Shown in pieces: positions 20,131 through 29,804 of a stretch of DNA of 64,000 nucleotides (its first letter is position 1; the number at the start of each line of letters is the position of its first letter). The notes beneath the pieces are model-generated. The model saw only the letters and a list, made by a program, of their open reading frames with translations, had not been told where the DNA came from and ran no database searches. The position numbers and the translations under genes were made by a program. This DNA is from Lasiosphaeria ovina (lineage: Eukaryota > Ascomycota > Sordariomycetes > Sordariales > Lasiosphaeriaceae): contig JAULSN010000009.1 in NCBI GenBank assembly GCA_033439765.1, forward strand, positions 1,054,001-1,118,000, read 5' to 3'.

Positions 20131-22789
20131 ACAGCCTCCTTGAAAAGGCGCCGAAAATCGATGAAGCTCTAACTTTCATAACAACAGACCGGCGAGCCAA
20201 AGGCATGCCTTGTCTCAGAAGCCAAATAGTGCACAGAGCAGTCAGGCGCATTTGGGACCCTGTGGTGGTTGTTCCTCCGTTCGTACCGCTGCCTGCCCGT
20301 CCCGGTTGATCCGGATCCTCCTCCGCTTGTTTCTGAGCCAGATCCAGTTCCAATGGCCGTCGACTGTGATGGATTGGTGCTGACGGTTTTCGCATCATAG
20401 ACAGCACCAGACAGTGCAATGCCCCCGGAGAATTTAACCAATCATCCAGAATTCTGGAATTCCCTCCTCGTTAAGAAGAACCGAAGAAGAGACCCTTTGA
20501 AGGCTTCCAATCGAGAGATGAGGGACGTGGCAGGCTTGGCCTCAGCTTTTGATGGCTCCCATTGGCCCCCAAAGCCCGGCATCCGAAGAAACTTGAAGCA
20601 TCTTTCGATTCAAGTCGGATCGGCTCCATCTGCCGCCTCCGCCGTCCCCCCTCATCGCCGTCGTTGGTCTGCGTTAGTGTTGTTGGAGGTTGCTGTTTGA
20701 AGCTGCGGGGCGACCAGTGGCTTCTACAAGGTACCTTACCTCTCACGAGGGGCGCAACGAAGGACACGAGATCATGTTAGGCGGCGGGCGAGAGAGTCAT
20801 AGTAAAGCAGGGGAGATTCTGTGTTTTTATTGTCTGTTTTAATGCTGTCTACTGTCTTTAGAGATCCAGTAGGCTGGCAAACAGTGTTGTTTTACCCTAA
20901 AGTTGCCCTCACCGACCTGTCACCCGCACCACCCCTAGCCACCTTGCTCAGGCGCTGCCCAGGAAATGATCAGAGAAATCGCCAAACATGATTTAGACGA
21001 GTACTCTGCGGTCGAAGGGCAAGTTTTCGCGAGGTCCCAGTTTTTGGGACACAGGTGGCCCAAAACTGAGACTCTCCCACTCCAACCCAACTCCTCTTCG
21101 TTCCTCTTCCCTCCCCTCCCCCGCCCCCCCAAAGTCACATAAGACTCAGTTTACGTCCCTCAATAGGTCCCCATTCCCGTCTTCCTCATTCACGAATGTG
21201 GGTAAATCTCACCCTCAAGCACCCTTCAAGCTGAGACACTCCCCAGGCGGATTGCTTCGTTTTTATTCATTTGGTTGTTAGACGTGGCCCACCTATCTCA
21301 ACCCAGTGGCAGCCGACTCTAAAACTGGGTAAGAAAAGAACGGCAGAGGAGAGAAGGAGATATGCTGAGGAGAATGGCTTCAATAATGACACAGATATTA
21401 ATAACAATCCCATACTTTCTCAGAAATAGGTCGCAAATTTGGGAATCCATTACAGAAAAGGTGCCGCTTTCTTGGGAAGAGGTAGAGACCGTATTCTTAT
21501 ACCTATACTAAGTACGACCAAATACCTTCAGGAGAGACAAACCATTAAGCTACGAGTCACCGAGAGGAAATTTAGATCGAGGTATGTTTGAGCGCACTCT
21601 ATCAGACGAGGAGATCAAAGTACTCTCACGGGAACGGCCTCTGGATCATGGTCCTGACAAAATCAAGAGGCGAAAATACGGAACGACGCTTAAAGTAGAT
21701 CAGTATGAATTTCTTCGCCAGAGACCTTCTTTTATAGCTTAGATGCGAGATCGCTTGCCGAACCTGATTAGTCGCTCAAGACGCTAATTTCTTGAAGGTG
21801 GGTATGTCAAATTTAATGCTTTTCTGTAATTTTGCCTGAAACTGATAATCCAAACTTGCAGATACTATATCGGGATCTCTAACTGATGGTAGCGATAGCA
21901 ATACTATTACAATTTGATCAAGCAGAGCCGAGCCAGCGAGCAGCAGGGCCAGCCCATATCGGGAAGCAAGATTGACGAGACAGCTGCCAAAGAGTCACGA
22001 CCCAAGTCGCGACCTCAAGGAGGGAGCACGGGCCAAGAGGGGCTGTGTTCGGCTAGTCGTGGAGACCTGAACAAGAGCGACCCACGACCCCTGGCACGGA
22101 CCAGTCAGAGCGGTCCCAGGGTCCCGTCCCTGAGGGCTCGGGACCGCGGGACCACGGACCAGTAAGGTAAGTCCCAGCGTCCCGCGCCTGGGGGCTCAGG
22201 ACCTCGGGACCAGGACACCACGAAGTAAGACAAGCTACTGTAGTATAGATACCATCATCGTGCCCACGATGAAGTGAGGAATCTTGGTTCCTCACGCAAG
22301 TAATGTCATTGTTCATTGTGTCCTACTGTACAGTTCTACTTGTGTATTATAGTGACAACGGCCTACAGTGACAGTTGACAAAACCCCGTCTGAGAGAGTG
22401 CTTGCGTGCAACTATCGGCCTTTCGATCACTCAACCCCCAGGGTCGTGCCTTACAACCCCATTGTGACTCATGCCTGCGACCTGTCTTAGCTCTGTTGGG
22501 TGCAGGCTGTAACACAAAGACCTTGTTATCGCTGTGGAATTTGCTAATAGAATAGCCTAGTTGTCTGAGACGAATCTGGGCTCACGAAATTTCCTTTTTC
22601 ATTTCACAGTCCTGAGCTGGGGTGAGCTGCGGCTGATTTGTCCTGAGCTTTCCCTAATGAATTCTTCCCTGAGCTAGGGCGATCCCATACGCCGCCGCTG
22701 CATAGCCTCAGAGGCCCGTTTTCAGTCCCCTCAGCTAAATTTCCCTTTCGATGTCCCCCGTGGTGTCTACGTTTCCGGCATATACTAGT
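20131..22789. other. About 2.6 kb without a recognisable gene
   Basis: 21.3-21.9 kb is AT-richer, with many stops in every frame, like old RIP-mutated transposon sequence, but no motif survives. 22.1-22.2 kb holds GC-rich near-repeats of GGGTCCCG(T/C)CCCTG. I found no coding feature. Confidence 0.4.
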
Positions 22790-22940
22790 ACATGCTGTAA
22801 GATAGTATACAGCATCCTAGTCTGATTCCTAGGACAGTAAGTAGTATCTTGGTACCAAAACTAGGATGGTATTTAATATACCAGTATATTATATAAGCAT
22901 GGTATATAATATATTAGCATCTAGGATATACCTGTACATG
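22790..22940. other. Small AT-rich island
   Basis: About 150 bp dominated by TA steps (TATTTAATATACCAGTATAT and similar), with several near-palindromes of GGTATATAATATA. Composition is very different from the flanks and suggests RIP or an AT-rich element remnant. Confidence 0.4.
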
Positions 22941-22964
22941 CCTACGGTCCGAGTAGACAGTCCC

Positions 22965-23050
22965 TTTTTTTTTTTTTAACAACGGCCGCCACGTTCTTGG
23001 TACAGACAGCAAGACGTAGAGGAAATAATCCAAGCTGGTAGCGGCAACAG
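22965..23050 (-). repeat. R1 copy d (short)
   Basis: A T-run then AACAACGGCCGCCACGTTCT joined to one 42-bp unit (GAGGAAATAATCCAAGCTGG). This shortened form shows the outer R1 parts brought together. Confidence 0.7.
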
Positions 23051-23254
23051 GTTCCTCGGTAACGACAGGCACCTCTTCGTCGAGTTCCCTCTCGGCCTTG
23101 ACAGGCGCGGTTGGCTCGGACGGCTTGACATCGACGACGGTCAAAACGTTGGTTGCGAGCATGCTGGGGCTAGTGGTCTCGGTCGATCGGGAACTGGTAC
23201 CGGCCGACTGGGGTGGCACACGGTCGCCCATAGCCGGCATCTGGCGGCCATTCT

Positions 23255-23310
23255 CTCAGCTGTTGACCAGCTGCCTACCAGAGAAACTGGATCTGGATGT
23301 TTCCAGAGCA
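23255..23310 (+). repeat. R1 fragment e
   Basis: GTTGACCAGCTGCCTACCAG then AACTGGATCTGGATG, the R1 middle, ends in unrelated sequence. Confidence 0.6.
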
Positions 23311-23429
23311 AGCAGCATGCTCTGGCGGCCATTCTCATTCTCGCCGGTAGTAGTGACGCTGACGTGGCGGACAGGGGTCTTGAACTTGATGACGGGGTGG
23401 GTCCGGTTGTGCTGCCAGGTGGCCGCTGG

Positions 23430-23640
23430 CGAGCAGTGCCACCACCGCCGGAGGATAGAAATTGCCCGGGGCCGCAACCAATAGGAAAAATCCAGAGGAA
23501 GGCCCGCCGGCGCAGGGCTCGCGGAACGACCTGCTTCCGGTCCATCCCGGCCCCGGTCCGCGCCGCGTGCGCCGGGGAACGAAAGCGGATGGATGGCGGA
23601 GGAATGCACACCGACAAACGCCATCCGAGACTCACTCCAA
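23430..23640 (-). repeat. R6 dispersed segment, copy 1
   Basis: The minus strand of this stretch (GGCGTTTGTCGGTGTGCATT, GCGCACGCGGCGCGGA, GATGGACCGGAAGCAG, GCGGGCCTTCCTCTG) is repeated on the plus strand at 59491-59640 with about 80% identity. No clear protein, although both lie near decayed open frames. Confidence 0.6.
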
Positions 23641-23890
23641 TATATCCACCCCCAGGTTTATTTGCTTCCGGAGCTTGGTAATCGACTCCTGTGGTATAGG
23701 GGGGGAGACGAGCGGGACCCTGAACGACATTCATAATCGATCGGACATCTGTACTGATCTCCCTAGCCGTATCGTTAAGCCTAGTTAGCGACAATTTCAG
23801 GGATCCGAAACCCTCTAAAAGGGAAAAGGCCGAATGGAACCATGGCTAACCTCAGGGAGGAAGAACATCGCCTTCGATCTATACGGGCTA

Positions 23891-23954
23891 TATGAAGACT
23901 GTCTGGACGTGGTACTCGGAACTATGAAGATTGTCTAGACGTGGTACTCGGAAC
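23891..23954. repeat. 32-bp tandem duplication
   Basis: TATGAAGA(C/T)TGTCT(G/A)GACG then TGGTACTCGGAAC, two adjacent copies differing at two sites, both C/T or G/A transitions. Confidence 0.85.
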
Positions 23955-24540
23955 TATAAAGGAAGTAATGCTCGGATAGCGTCAAAGAGCAGGTCGAAAA
24001 TGGCAATAATAGGACCGGAGTCCTGAAACTTCATGTTGTCGATTTATTTCTCTCAAAAGTCGTAGTGTCGATTACCAGACATGAAGGAAAAAAGAAAGAG
24101 AAGTTGGGAGAAGCGAGGAAGCGAGAGGACAGAGAGGTGGGGTGGATAGGCCAACCTCAGCAACCGGTTTAACTTCGCTATTGAAGGTTCGAGCTGGTGG
24201 TTTTGGGTTGGCGGCTTGACCGTCGGGTTGTCTTTTCTTTGGGGGTCCCATCACACAAGGCTCTACGGAGCGGAGCAGCACTGGCCCTGAAGGGGCGGAG
24301 AGGCGACTTTTTAACTTTCTTTCTCTCCAACGTGGCTGGGCGTCTCTTTGCCGACAACATAGGTATCTCGGCTATCCTGTCCGGTATCAATCTGGTAATT
24401 CGTTAGGCTGCTCTACCGCCCGATCCATGAGCAGTGTTTAGGGTTCATGAAACGAGCATGATGAACTGGCTTTGCCTCAACTTCTATAAAGGGCCAGAAA
24501 TCTCCCTTCCATAATTATCTCCCAACCATCAACTACACCA

Positions 24541-25026
24541 TCAATACTCTGCAAGGCACTCCCAACAGCCCTTCATACTCGACTCAGACATAGTTACCAA
24601 ACCAATTTCATATACCGAAGTCTTTCCAATAACCAACCACACCCACGTCACCGGCTCGAGGTCATCATCCTGCCGCATCCCCATCCACGGCAGGGGCGGC
24701 ATAGGGGGTCCTGGGGGCGGCCTGGGGGGGCCTGCGGGCGGCATGGGGCCTGCGGGCGGTGCGGGGAGCATGGGGGGGCCTGGACGTGGGGCGGGCAGCA
24801 TAGGGCGGCCTGGGGGCGGCATGGAGGGGCCTAGGGGCGGTGCGGGTAGCATGGGGGGGCCTGAACGTGGTGCGGGCAGCATGGGGCGGCCTGGGGGCGG
24901 TACGGGCAGCATGGAGGGGCCAGGGGGGGGTGCGGGCGGCATGGGCATGGGCTCATCCTCGGGCGGCGGCATGAACAGCAGCTGGGGGCCCAGCTCCGGG
25001 TCGCCAATGATGTTGCTAATGGCCAT
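24541..25026 (-). CDS. Pro-rich repeat protein (strand uncertain)
   Basis: The minus frame of 161 residues begins MAISNIIGDPELGPQLLFMP. It runs through eight or so PMLPAP(R/P)-x-GPP repeats and ends in a non-repetitive tail, DLEPVTWVWLVIGKTSVYEI and CLAEY. The plus strand is also open as a Gly/Met-rich repeat and has its own promoter-like signals (CTATAAAGGG at 24484, then a CAACCATCAACTACACCATC leader at 24526), but the base following that leader is ATC, not ATG. I favour the minus frame because it has an ATG and a unique C-terminus. Low-complexity protein of unknown function, possibly structural. Confidence 0.35.
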   Translation of the reverse strand: MAISNIIGDPELGPQLLFMPPPEDEPMPMPPAPPPGPSMLPVPPPGRPMLPAPRSGPPMLPAPPLGPSMPPPGRPMLPAPRPGPPMLPAPPAGPMPPAGPPRPPPGPPMPPLPWMGMRQDDDLEPVTWVWLVIGKTSVYEIGLVTMSESSMKGCWECLAEY

Positions 25027-25076
25027 CTGCTGCCGCGTTCTCTGTGTCTGTGCCTCGTTCTCTGTGTCTGTGCCTG

Positions 25077-25113
25077 TGCCTGTGCCTATGCCTATGCCTA
25101 TGCCTATGCCTAT
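25077..25113. repeat. Hexanucleotide (GCCTAT/GCCTGT)n
   Basis: Five GCCTAT preceded by GCCTGT units, immediately upstream of the minus-strand ATG. Confidence 0.85.
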
Positions 25114-25145
25114 GCTACGGAGAGAGCCATAGCGGGCGATGATGG

Positions 25146-25300
25146 TAACGTGTAAGACAATGAAAGGTAAATGACGATGATAGTGGTATCTAAGACAATG
25201 GAAGGTAAATGACGATGACGGTGGTATCCAAGATAACAGAAGGTAAAAGAAAATGCGGAGGATAATGTCTGGAATAACAAAAGGTAAATAACTACGACGA
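25146..25300. repeat. About 40-bp tandem repeat, four units
   Basis: AAGACAATG(A/G)AAGGTAAATG, then ACGATGA(T/C)(A/G)GTGGTATC at about 25153 and 25192, and two decaying units to 25300. Confidence 0.75.
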
Positions 25301-25545
25301 GGACAATTTCTAATTAATATTCTAGTTATATAGCGGCCCTTATATACTATTAGGGCCTTATTATCGTGGGCTGCTTAATTGGCGCGTTGCGCGAGCGCGA
25401 GCTGAAAGGCAGGTCTTACTTCCAGCCCCACCTACACCCAAGTCTGCCTTAGTTGATTAGATTACTGGTTAAGACGTCGGCGCCACCAACCCGCAACTAC
25501 CAACCGCCAAGCCTTCCTCTATTAGCCCGATCGTGGTAATACACC
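25301..25545. other. Unassigned sequence before an LTR fragment
   Basis: TCGGCGCCACCAACCCGCAA lies here. A similar GGCGCCACCAAC phrase appears at 61880 and 63275. It may be a retroelement border but is not resolved. Confidence 0.3.
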
Positions 25546-25692
25546 TATCACATACAACGGTATGTATAATAAGGGCAAAAGAGTGCTTGTACACAGTATT
25601 AGGAAGAAGCTTACATTGCCTAGGCCGTAGGTGGTCTAGCATATACGCCACCTGCGCCCACTTGTGGTTCAAATGCGGCTTCTTCCGACACA
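25546..25692 (-). repeat. Copia LTR fragment 1
   Basis: TATCACATACAACGGTATG, AAGGGCAAAAGAGT, then CTTACATTGCCTAGGCCGTA, GGTGGTCTAGCATATACGCC and CAAATGCGGCTTCTTCCGAC. The last 100 bp are almost identical to 37220-37314 beside the copia element. The terminal TGTCACATACAAC here has G to A (TATCAC). Confidence 0.75.
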
Positions 25693-25781
25693 CCCCCTCA
25701 GGGCTGTCCCCGGCAGGCCTGAAGCTCAATACAGGCTGTATTTTGCGTTTTTTTTGCCAGAGCTAGCGCCCGCTAGCCTTC

Positions 25782-25971
25782 TCGAGCGCAGCGAGCAGCC
25801 CGCCTGGGCGCTCCTGGAGGGCCGCCGGAGGCAAAGGAGGGCAGGAGAGAAGAACAAAAAAGGTCTTGCCCTCTGGCCTGTCTCTGTGTCTGGCGGTTTG
25901 TTTCTGTTTTCCTTCGCTTTGCCTCCGGCGGCCCTCCGGGGGCGCCCAGGCGGGCTGCTCGCTGCGCTCGG
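25782..25971. repeat. R3 pair forming a 190-bp hairpin
   Basis: Left arm 25782-25836 and right arm 25917-25971 are inverted copies of the R3 motif with two mismatches over about 54 bp (CGAGCGCAGCGAGCAGCCCG at the outer ends). About 80 bp of unique sequence lies between. It looks like a foldback/MITE-type element. Single R3 arms elsewhere could be its broken halves. Confidence 0.85.
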
Positions 25972-26063
25972 AAATCTGAAGAGGTCTAGCTTATTGCCCG
26001 CTATAGAGCATGCCCGTAGATGGGATACCAAGAGAGAAAGGAGAAGTAGAGAATAGGGACGGC

Positions 26064-26068
26064 AAAAA
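26064..26068 (-). terminator. Pol III terminator of tRNA-Leu
   Basis: Five T residues on the minus strand just after the tRNA 3' end. Confidence 0.7.
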
Positions 26069-26077
26069 GAAGATGCT

Positions 26078-26189
26078 TGACAAGAGTGGGATTCGAACCC
26101 ACGCCCTTTCGGACCACGCAGATGCCATATCGTGGATTAAGGATTGGAACTCCTTAACGTGGCGCCTTAGACCGCTCGGCCATCTTGCC
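26078..26189 (-). tRNA. tRNA-Leu (anticodon AAG) with intron
   Basis: Minus strand. Acceptor stem GGCAAGA pairs with TCTTGTC (one G-U), discriminator A. The D-arm is TGGCCGAGCGGTCTAAGGCG, the Leu/Ser type. Anticodon stem CCACG pairs with CGTGG, and the loop starts TTAAGG, giving anticodon AAG (Leu, read as IAG). An intron of about 35 nt follows the position 3' of the anticodon. There is a long variable arm, and the T-arm is GTGGG-TTCGAAT-CCCAC. A T5 run 10-14 nt downstream (plus-strand 26064-26068) is a Pol III terminator. All arms pair, so this gene appears functional. It is the only RNA gene I found. Confidence 0.92.
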
Positions 26190-28204
26190 TGTTATTTGAT
26201 GGAGGTCCGGTGTGGAAATGCGCGATTTGAAGGGAGACGCGGTGGAACTTGAGAGGCTTTTTTCTAAGTATAAGCGAGTTCAAGTTGTATGTGGATAGGG
26301 CAACTCTTTAGATTTTGAGACTGGCTCTACTCCGTCAACTCCATTATCCGTAGATTCAACGTCGTGGAGTCGGAGCATGTTATTATATAGGAAGAAGTTA
26401 GTAAGAGAAAAGTCGAAGGTAAATGGACCCTAGTAGTAGCTTTGTTAACAAGTTGGATAGAGTCTTAGCGTACTCGGCTCTAGTACATTAGTATCAACCC
26501 CCCTACAACCTGAATAGGGAGAGGCACTCGCTAAGTCCATGAAACCAACGTCCGTCGCACAGCGGCAGCAGTTCCTGGTGAAAATGTTGGCACAAGGCGC
26601 CTGGACGCCGACACGTCTATACCGCAAGCCGCTCCGGTGGGCGTGACCGCCTCGTCAGGAGACGCCCGCGAGCGGTTTGCACTTCTTGCAGAGGCTAAAC
26701 GGGCTCGCCTATGGAAGCCTGGACCCGGACAAGCCGCGGCGCAGTGCCATGTCAGGCTCATCCCGGCCCACGAACTCCTTGAACTTCAGCAGTGGTCTAT
26801 CACGCATGGGACTGATTGGTGGAGCATGACTCACCCGAGAGACCGGATAAACGTAACGAGCGAGAACGCTTTTGCTGTTCGCGGGCCAAAATAAGAACAG
26901 GAACTTGAATCAACAACACCGCCACGACATCTTCATCTCACCTTGCTGCTCCTTCCTAGCCAGCTCGCCGGTGCACGTCTGGACCATTTGACGGGAATCA
27001 AGCACAAGCTCTTCAGGGCAGGGCTCGCTACCGGCCGCGCAGGCGTCCCTGGGCGCCGACCCCAGCCTGACGGACGAGCAGCGCGCCAAGCTAATCAGCC
27101 TGCTGGTGTTCTGCCACCTGCTAGACGGCTTCTACGCGTCGCTAGAGCGGGTGTCGTACTCGTCGGGCTACGACAACGCCAAGAAAACCACGCTCGACGA
27201 GATGGAGCCGTGCGACGTCGACAGCTGAGGGGCGCCCTGCTATGAAAGGCTGCCTCCCAGCATTGTTGGGGGTGGTAAATGTCCCACTGTTGGTCCTGAG
27301 AGGAGGGAGAGGCCAGGGCCTACTACCCCACCCCTATTCCTTCGTCAGGGAGGTCACCGAATGATCCGGCGGCTGGTGCTGCGGCGGGAGGTGGTGTGCT
27401 CACGGGCGTTAGGTACGGGTGCGGCTCTTCCGCATCAGGGTGATTAGTCCTGGCGGGCACGCACTCGCCCGGCAGCAAGCTGGAGGAGGATGACGTCCAA
27501 CTTGAGGAAGTCGTCGTCAAGCTTGAGATGTTGATCAGGGGCTCAGGGGCTGGGCAACAAGGCAATCGCCGCGGCCGGCGTTGTAATCCGGGGAGCATGG
27601 AACTTGGGTGTCAACGAAACTCGGAATTTTCCGCAGCGACAACGACGTAAAACCACAAGAGGCAAATGTAAAGATCGGAGCCTCCGGTATCACAGATCGG
27701 CAACGTGGTGCGTCCAGGCCGTTTCGCAACTGCCGGATCGGACCGTGAGAGATTCTCAGCGACGGGCAGCGTGAGCAAAGGCCACGACCTAGCTACTCAA
27801 TACGCCATAGTCTGCAGCCCGGTTGTTCGTGGGATTCTCTGTCTCCAAAGGGCCGCATGGCCACGAAGCAGACTCACCGTGTTCGCCTGTCTGCAGCTGG
27901 CCCTCCTCGCCTGTTCCAAACTCTTGGAACTCGTTGTACGAGCTGTGCGTAGTCGACCAGCTGGAGCTCAAGTTCGAGGACCCGGCGCCCGTCCGCATTC
28001 TGCTGACGCTGGGAGGGCCAATGGCCGGACGACTGCGCAGCGGAGGAGACTTTCCGCTGGGCGTCACACTCAACATACGGCTGTTGCCAAAGAGGGACGA
28101 CAGTTCAATTCGAGACAGCGGAGCCCTGGCTGAGGTCAGCGCGCGTTTTCGACGCGCCGTGGCTGTGCCAGGCGTGAGGAGAATCCCGGCAGGCTTCACT
28201 GGCG
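26190..28204. other. About 2 kb patchwork without identified genes
   Basis: Protein-like stretches appear without frames that hold, for example TDEQRAKLISLLVFCHLLDG and DNAKKTTLDEMEPCDVDS at 27075-27228 plus, and LYELCVVDQLELKFEDPAPV at about 27935-27994 plus. They look like pieces of real genes in the same fragment mosaic but I cannot name them. Confidence 0.35.
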
Positions 28205-28319
28205 ACTTTCCGCCTCTTGTAGCCCGCCGCAGTGGTCGCAGTGGAACTTGTTCCTCTCGTATAGCATTTCCTTGGCGGAGAAATTCTGCAAGCACGACGT
28301 CACGGACGAGTGCTCCTCA
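28205..28319 (-). pseudogene. Ubiquitin hydrolase fragment (UBP9/UBP13, USP12/46 type)
   Basis: Minus strand reads [39 protein letters not shown]. The [34 protein letters not shown] stretch with a CxxC zinc ribbon is characteristic of fungal UBP9/13 deubiquitinases. About 38 codons only. The sense-strand cysteine synthase piece lies 157 bp away in the opposite orientation. Confidence 0.75.
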
Positions 28320-28475
28320 AGATCTATTGAAAGATCCCTGTGCCGGTAGAGGCGTTGTTGCTGGCGCTGTCGCCGTAGGAGTCTTGGGCGGCGGTGGCGT
28401 GGCGACGGCTACCGCCGTGTCGGTGGCTGGCTGGGTCGCCATTTTTATGTTGGTTTTTTTTCTGTCCCTGTATCG

Positions 28476-28626
28476 GAGGCACGGTGGTGGCGGGCACGGC
28501 GGGCAACACGGGTATCGGGCTCGCGCACGTGTGCCGCAGCCGCGGGTACCGGTTGGTCATCTACATGCCCGACACGCAGTCGCAGGGCAAGATCGACCTG
28601 CTGCGCCTGCTGGGCGCCCAAGCTGC
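28476..28626 (+). pseudogene. Cysteine synthase fragment
   Basis: [48 protein letters not shown]. The [11 protein letters not shown] loop binds the substrate in O-acetylserine sulfhydrylase-type PLP enzymes, and [18 protein letters not shown] is typical of fungal members. The PLP lysine region and the C-terminal half are absent. One Glu common in the family (VVEGT) is Ala here. The sequence turns into an unrelated frame right after LLGA. Confidence 0.8.
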
Positions 28627-29674
28627 AGCGCAAGCTGAGGCCAGAATGCGTTCCGAGGACGCCAGCAACATTGAGTCCACGGCAATGTCCAAAGTACTGC
28701 CCTTGCCAATGTCATGCACGCCGGCCTATACGGAGCAGGGGAGTCGTGGCCAGAATCGTCGGACACAGATTTTTGTTCCGACGGGAGCAAAAGGCGGTGC
28801 TGCACGCGCTGGCGTTCACGACGCACCCGTCGGCGTTTGGAACCCTGATCCGGCGACCGAGTCGACGGTGCGGCGGCAGGCGCACCCCAACTTCATCCGC
28901 TGGTCGATCTGCAACGGCAACCCGGCGCGCGTGTCGTTCGCGCGGTAGCAGGCTTCGTTGCAGGTCGAGCGGGTTTGGCGTCGCCCGTGGGCGGGTTCCA
29001 GCGAGGGAACGAGCAGGCGGCCGACGCCGACAGGAGCCGATGGCTGCAGAGGGCCCTCCCCCCCCCCGCCGTCCCACTGCCTGGTGCCTTTGCGGGATTT
29101 GCTCTCCTGCTCGCTTCCCACCCAATACTCGCCATCTTCCGCTCTCTCTACACGCCCTCACCACACACCACCTCCGTTCTTGGTCGCTGGCGCTCAATTC
29201 CACCCGAGGCTGATGTACACGAGCCCCGTGACGCCTAGGCCCCCAGCCGTACGTCTCCATGAACACGGGACGAGTTGCCCGTCGGCGACCTGGCAGACAC
29301 ATGGAGAGACAGCGAGCAGGACTTGCGCTTGCATTGTCAATGGTGTCGACTGTCGACTGTCGACTGTCTCGGCGCTTGTAGACATTGTGCTCTTCCTTAG
29401 TGGCTGGTTTCTGCTATCAGACGCCATCGCAACGACTTAGTCAACTGCCCTTACCACTGTCACTGCTCGACGATGCCGCTGGCGGCTTCCCGTCGGACGT
29501 GGCCACGTCCGGCGGCCCGATGCGGCCTGATAATGCCCTGGTCCCTTAGGTAGCCGAACAGCCGCCGCAGCTCGTCGTAGCCGGCCTCGCTCGGCATGAA
29601 GTGGTAGAAGCCCGTCACCTTGTCCAGCGGCGGCACCGTGCAGCGGTAGTAAGACGGGATGGCGCGGCGCGGGT
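28627..29674. other. Unidentified protein-like pieces
   Basis: Plus 28850-28948 reads [20 protein letters not shown] and NPARVSFAR before a stop. Minus 29480-29680 reads AIPSYYRCTVPPLDKVTGFY, HFMPSEAGYDELRRLFGYLR, DQGIIRPHRA. Both look like authentic coding fragments but I do not recognise the families. Confidence 0.3.
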
Positions 29675-29804
29675 AATATTCACCCCATATTCTACCTCTC
29701 CAAGTATGCCCTGAAGCGCGGCAGCGCCATTATCAACAATGCCAGCATCAATGCCTACACTGACCGTCCAGATCTCCTCGACTACACGTCCACCAAAGGT
29801 ACAT
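29675..29804 (+). pseudogene. Short-chain dehydrogenase/reductase (SDR) fragment
   Basis: FYLSKYALKRGSAIINNASI, NAYTDRPDLLDYTSTKG. This contains the SDR Asn-Ala-Ser-Ile strand and the catalytic Y-x3-K (YTSTK). The match is best to the YghA-like group of NAD(P)-dependent oxidoreductases (INxxSINAYxGxPxLLDYxxTKGA). The Rossmann nucleotide-binding part and the C-terminus are missing. The upstream junction is with an antisense fragment of another gene. Confidence 0.65.

Noticed and set aside
25440..25500. Second tRNA or a primer-binding site beside the LTR fragment
   Set aside because: ACTGGTTAAGACGTCGGCGC looks tRNA-like but lacks a TTCGAAT arm and pairing stems. It is also on the wrong side for an unambiguous primer site.
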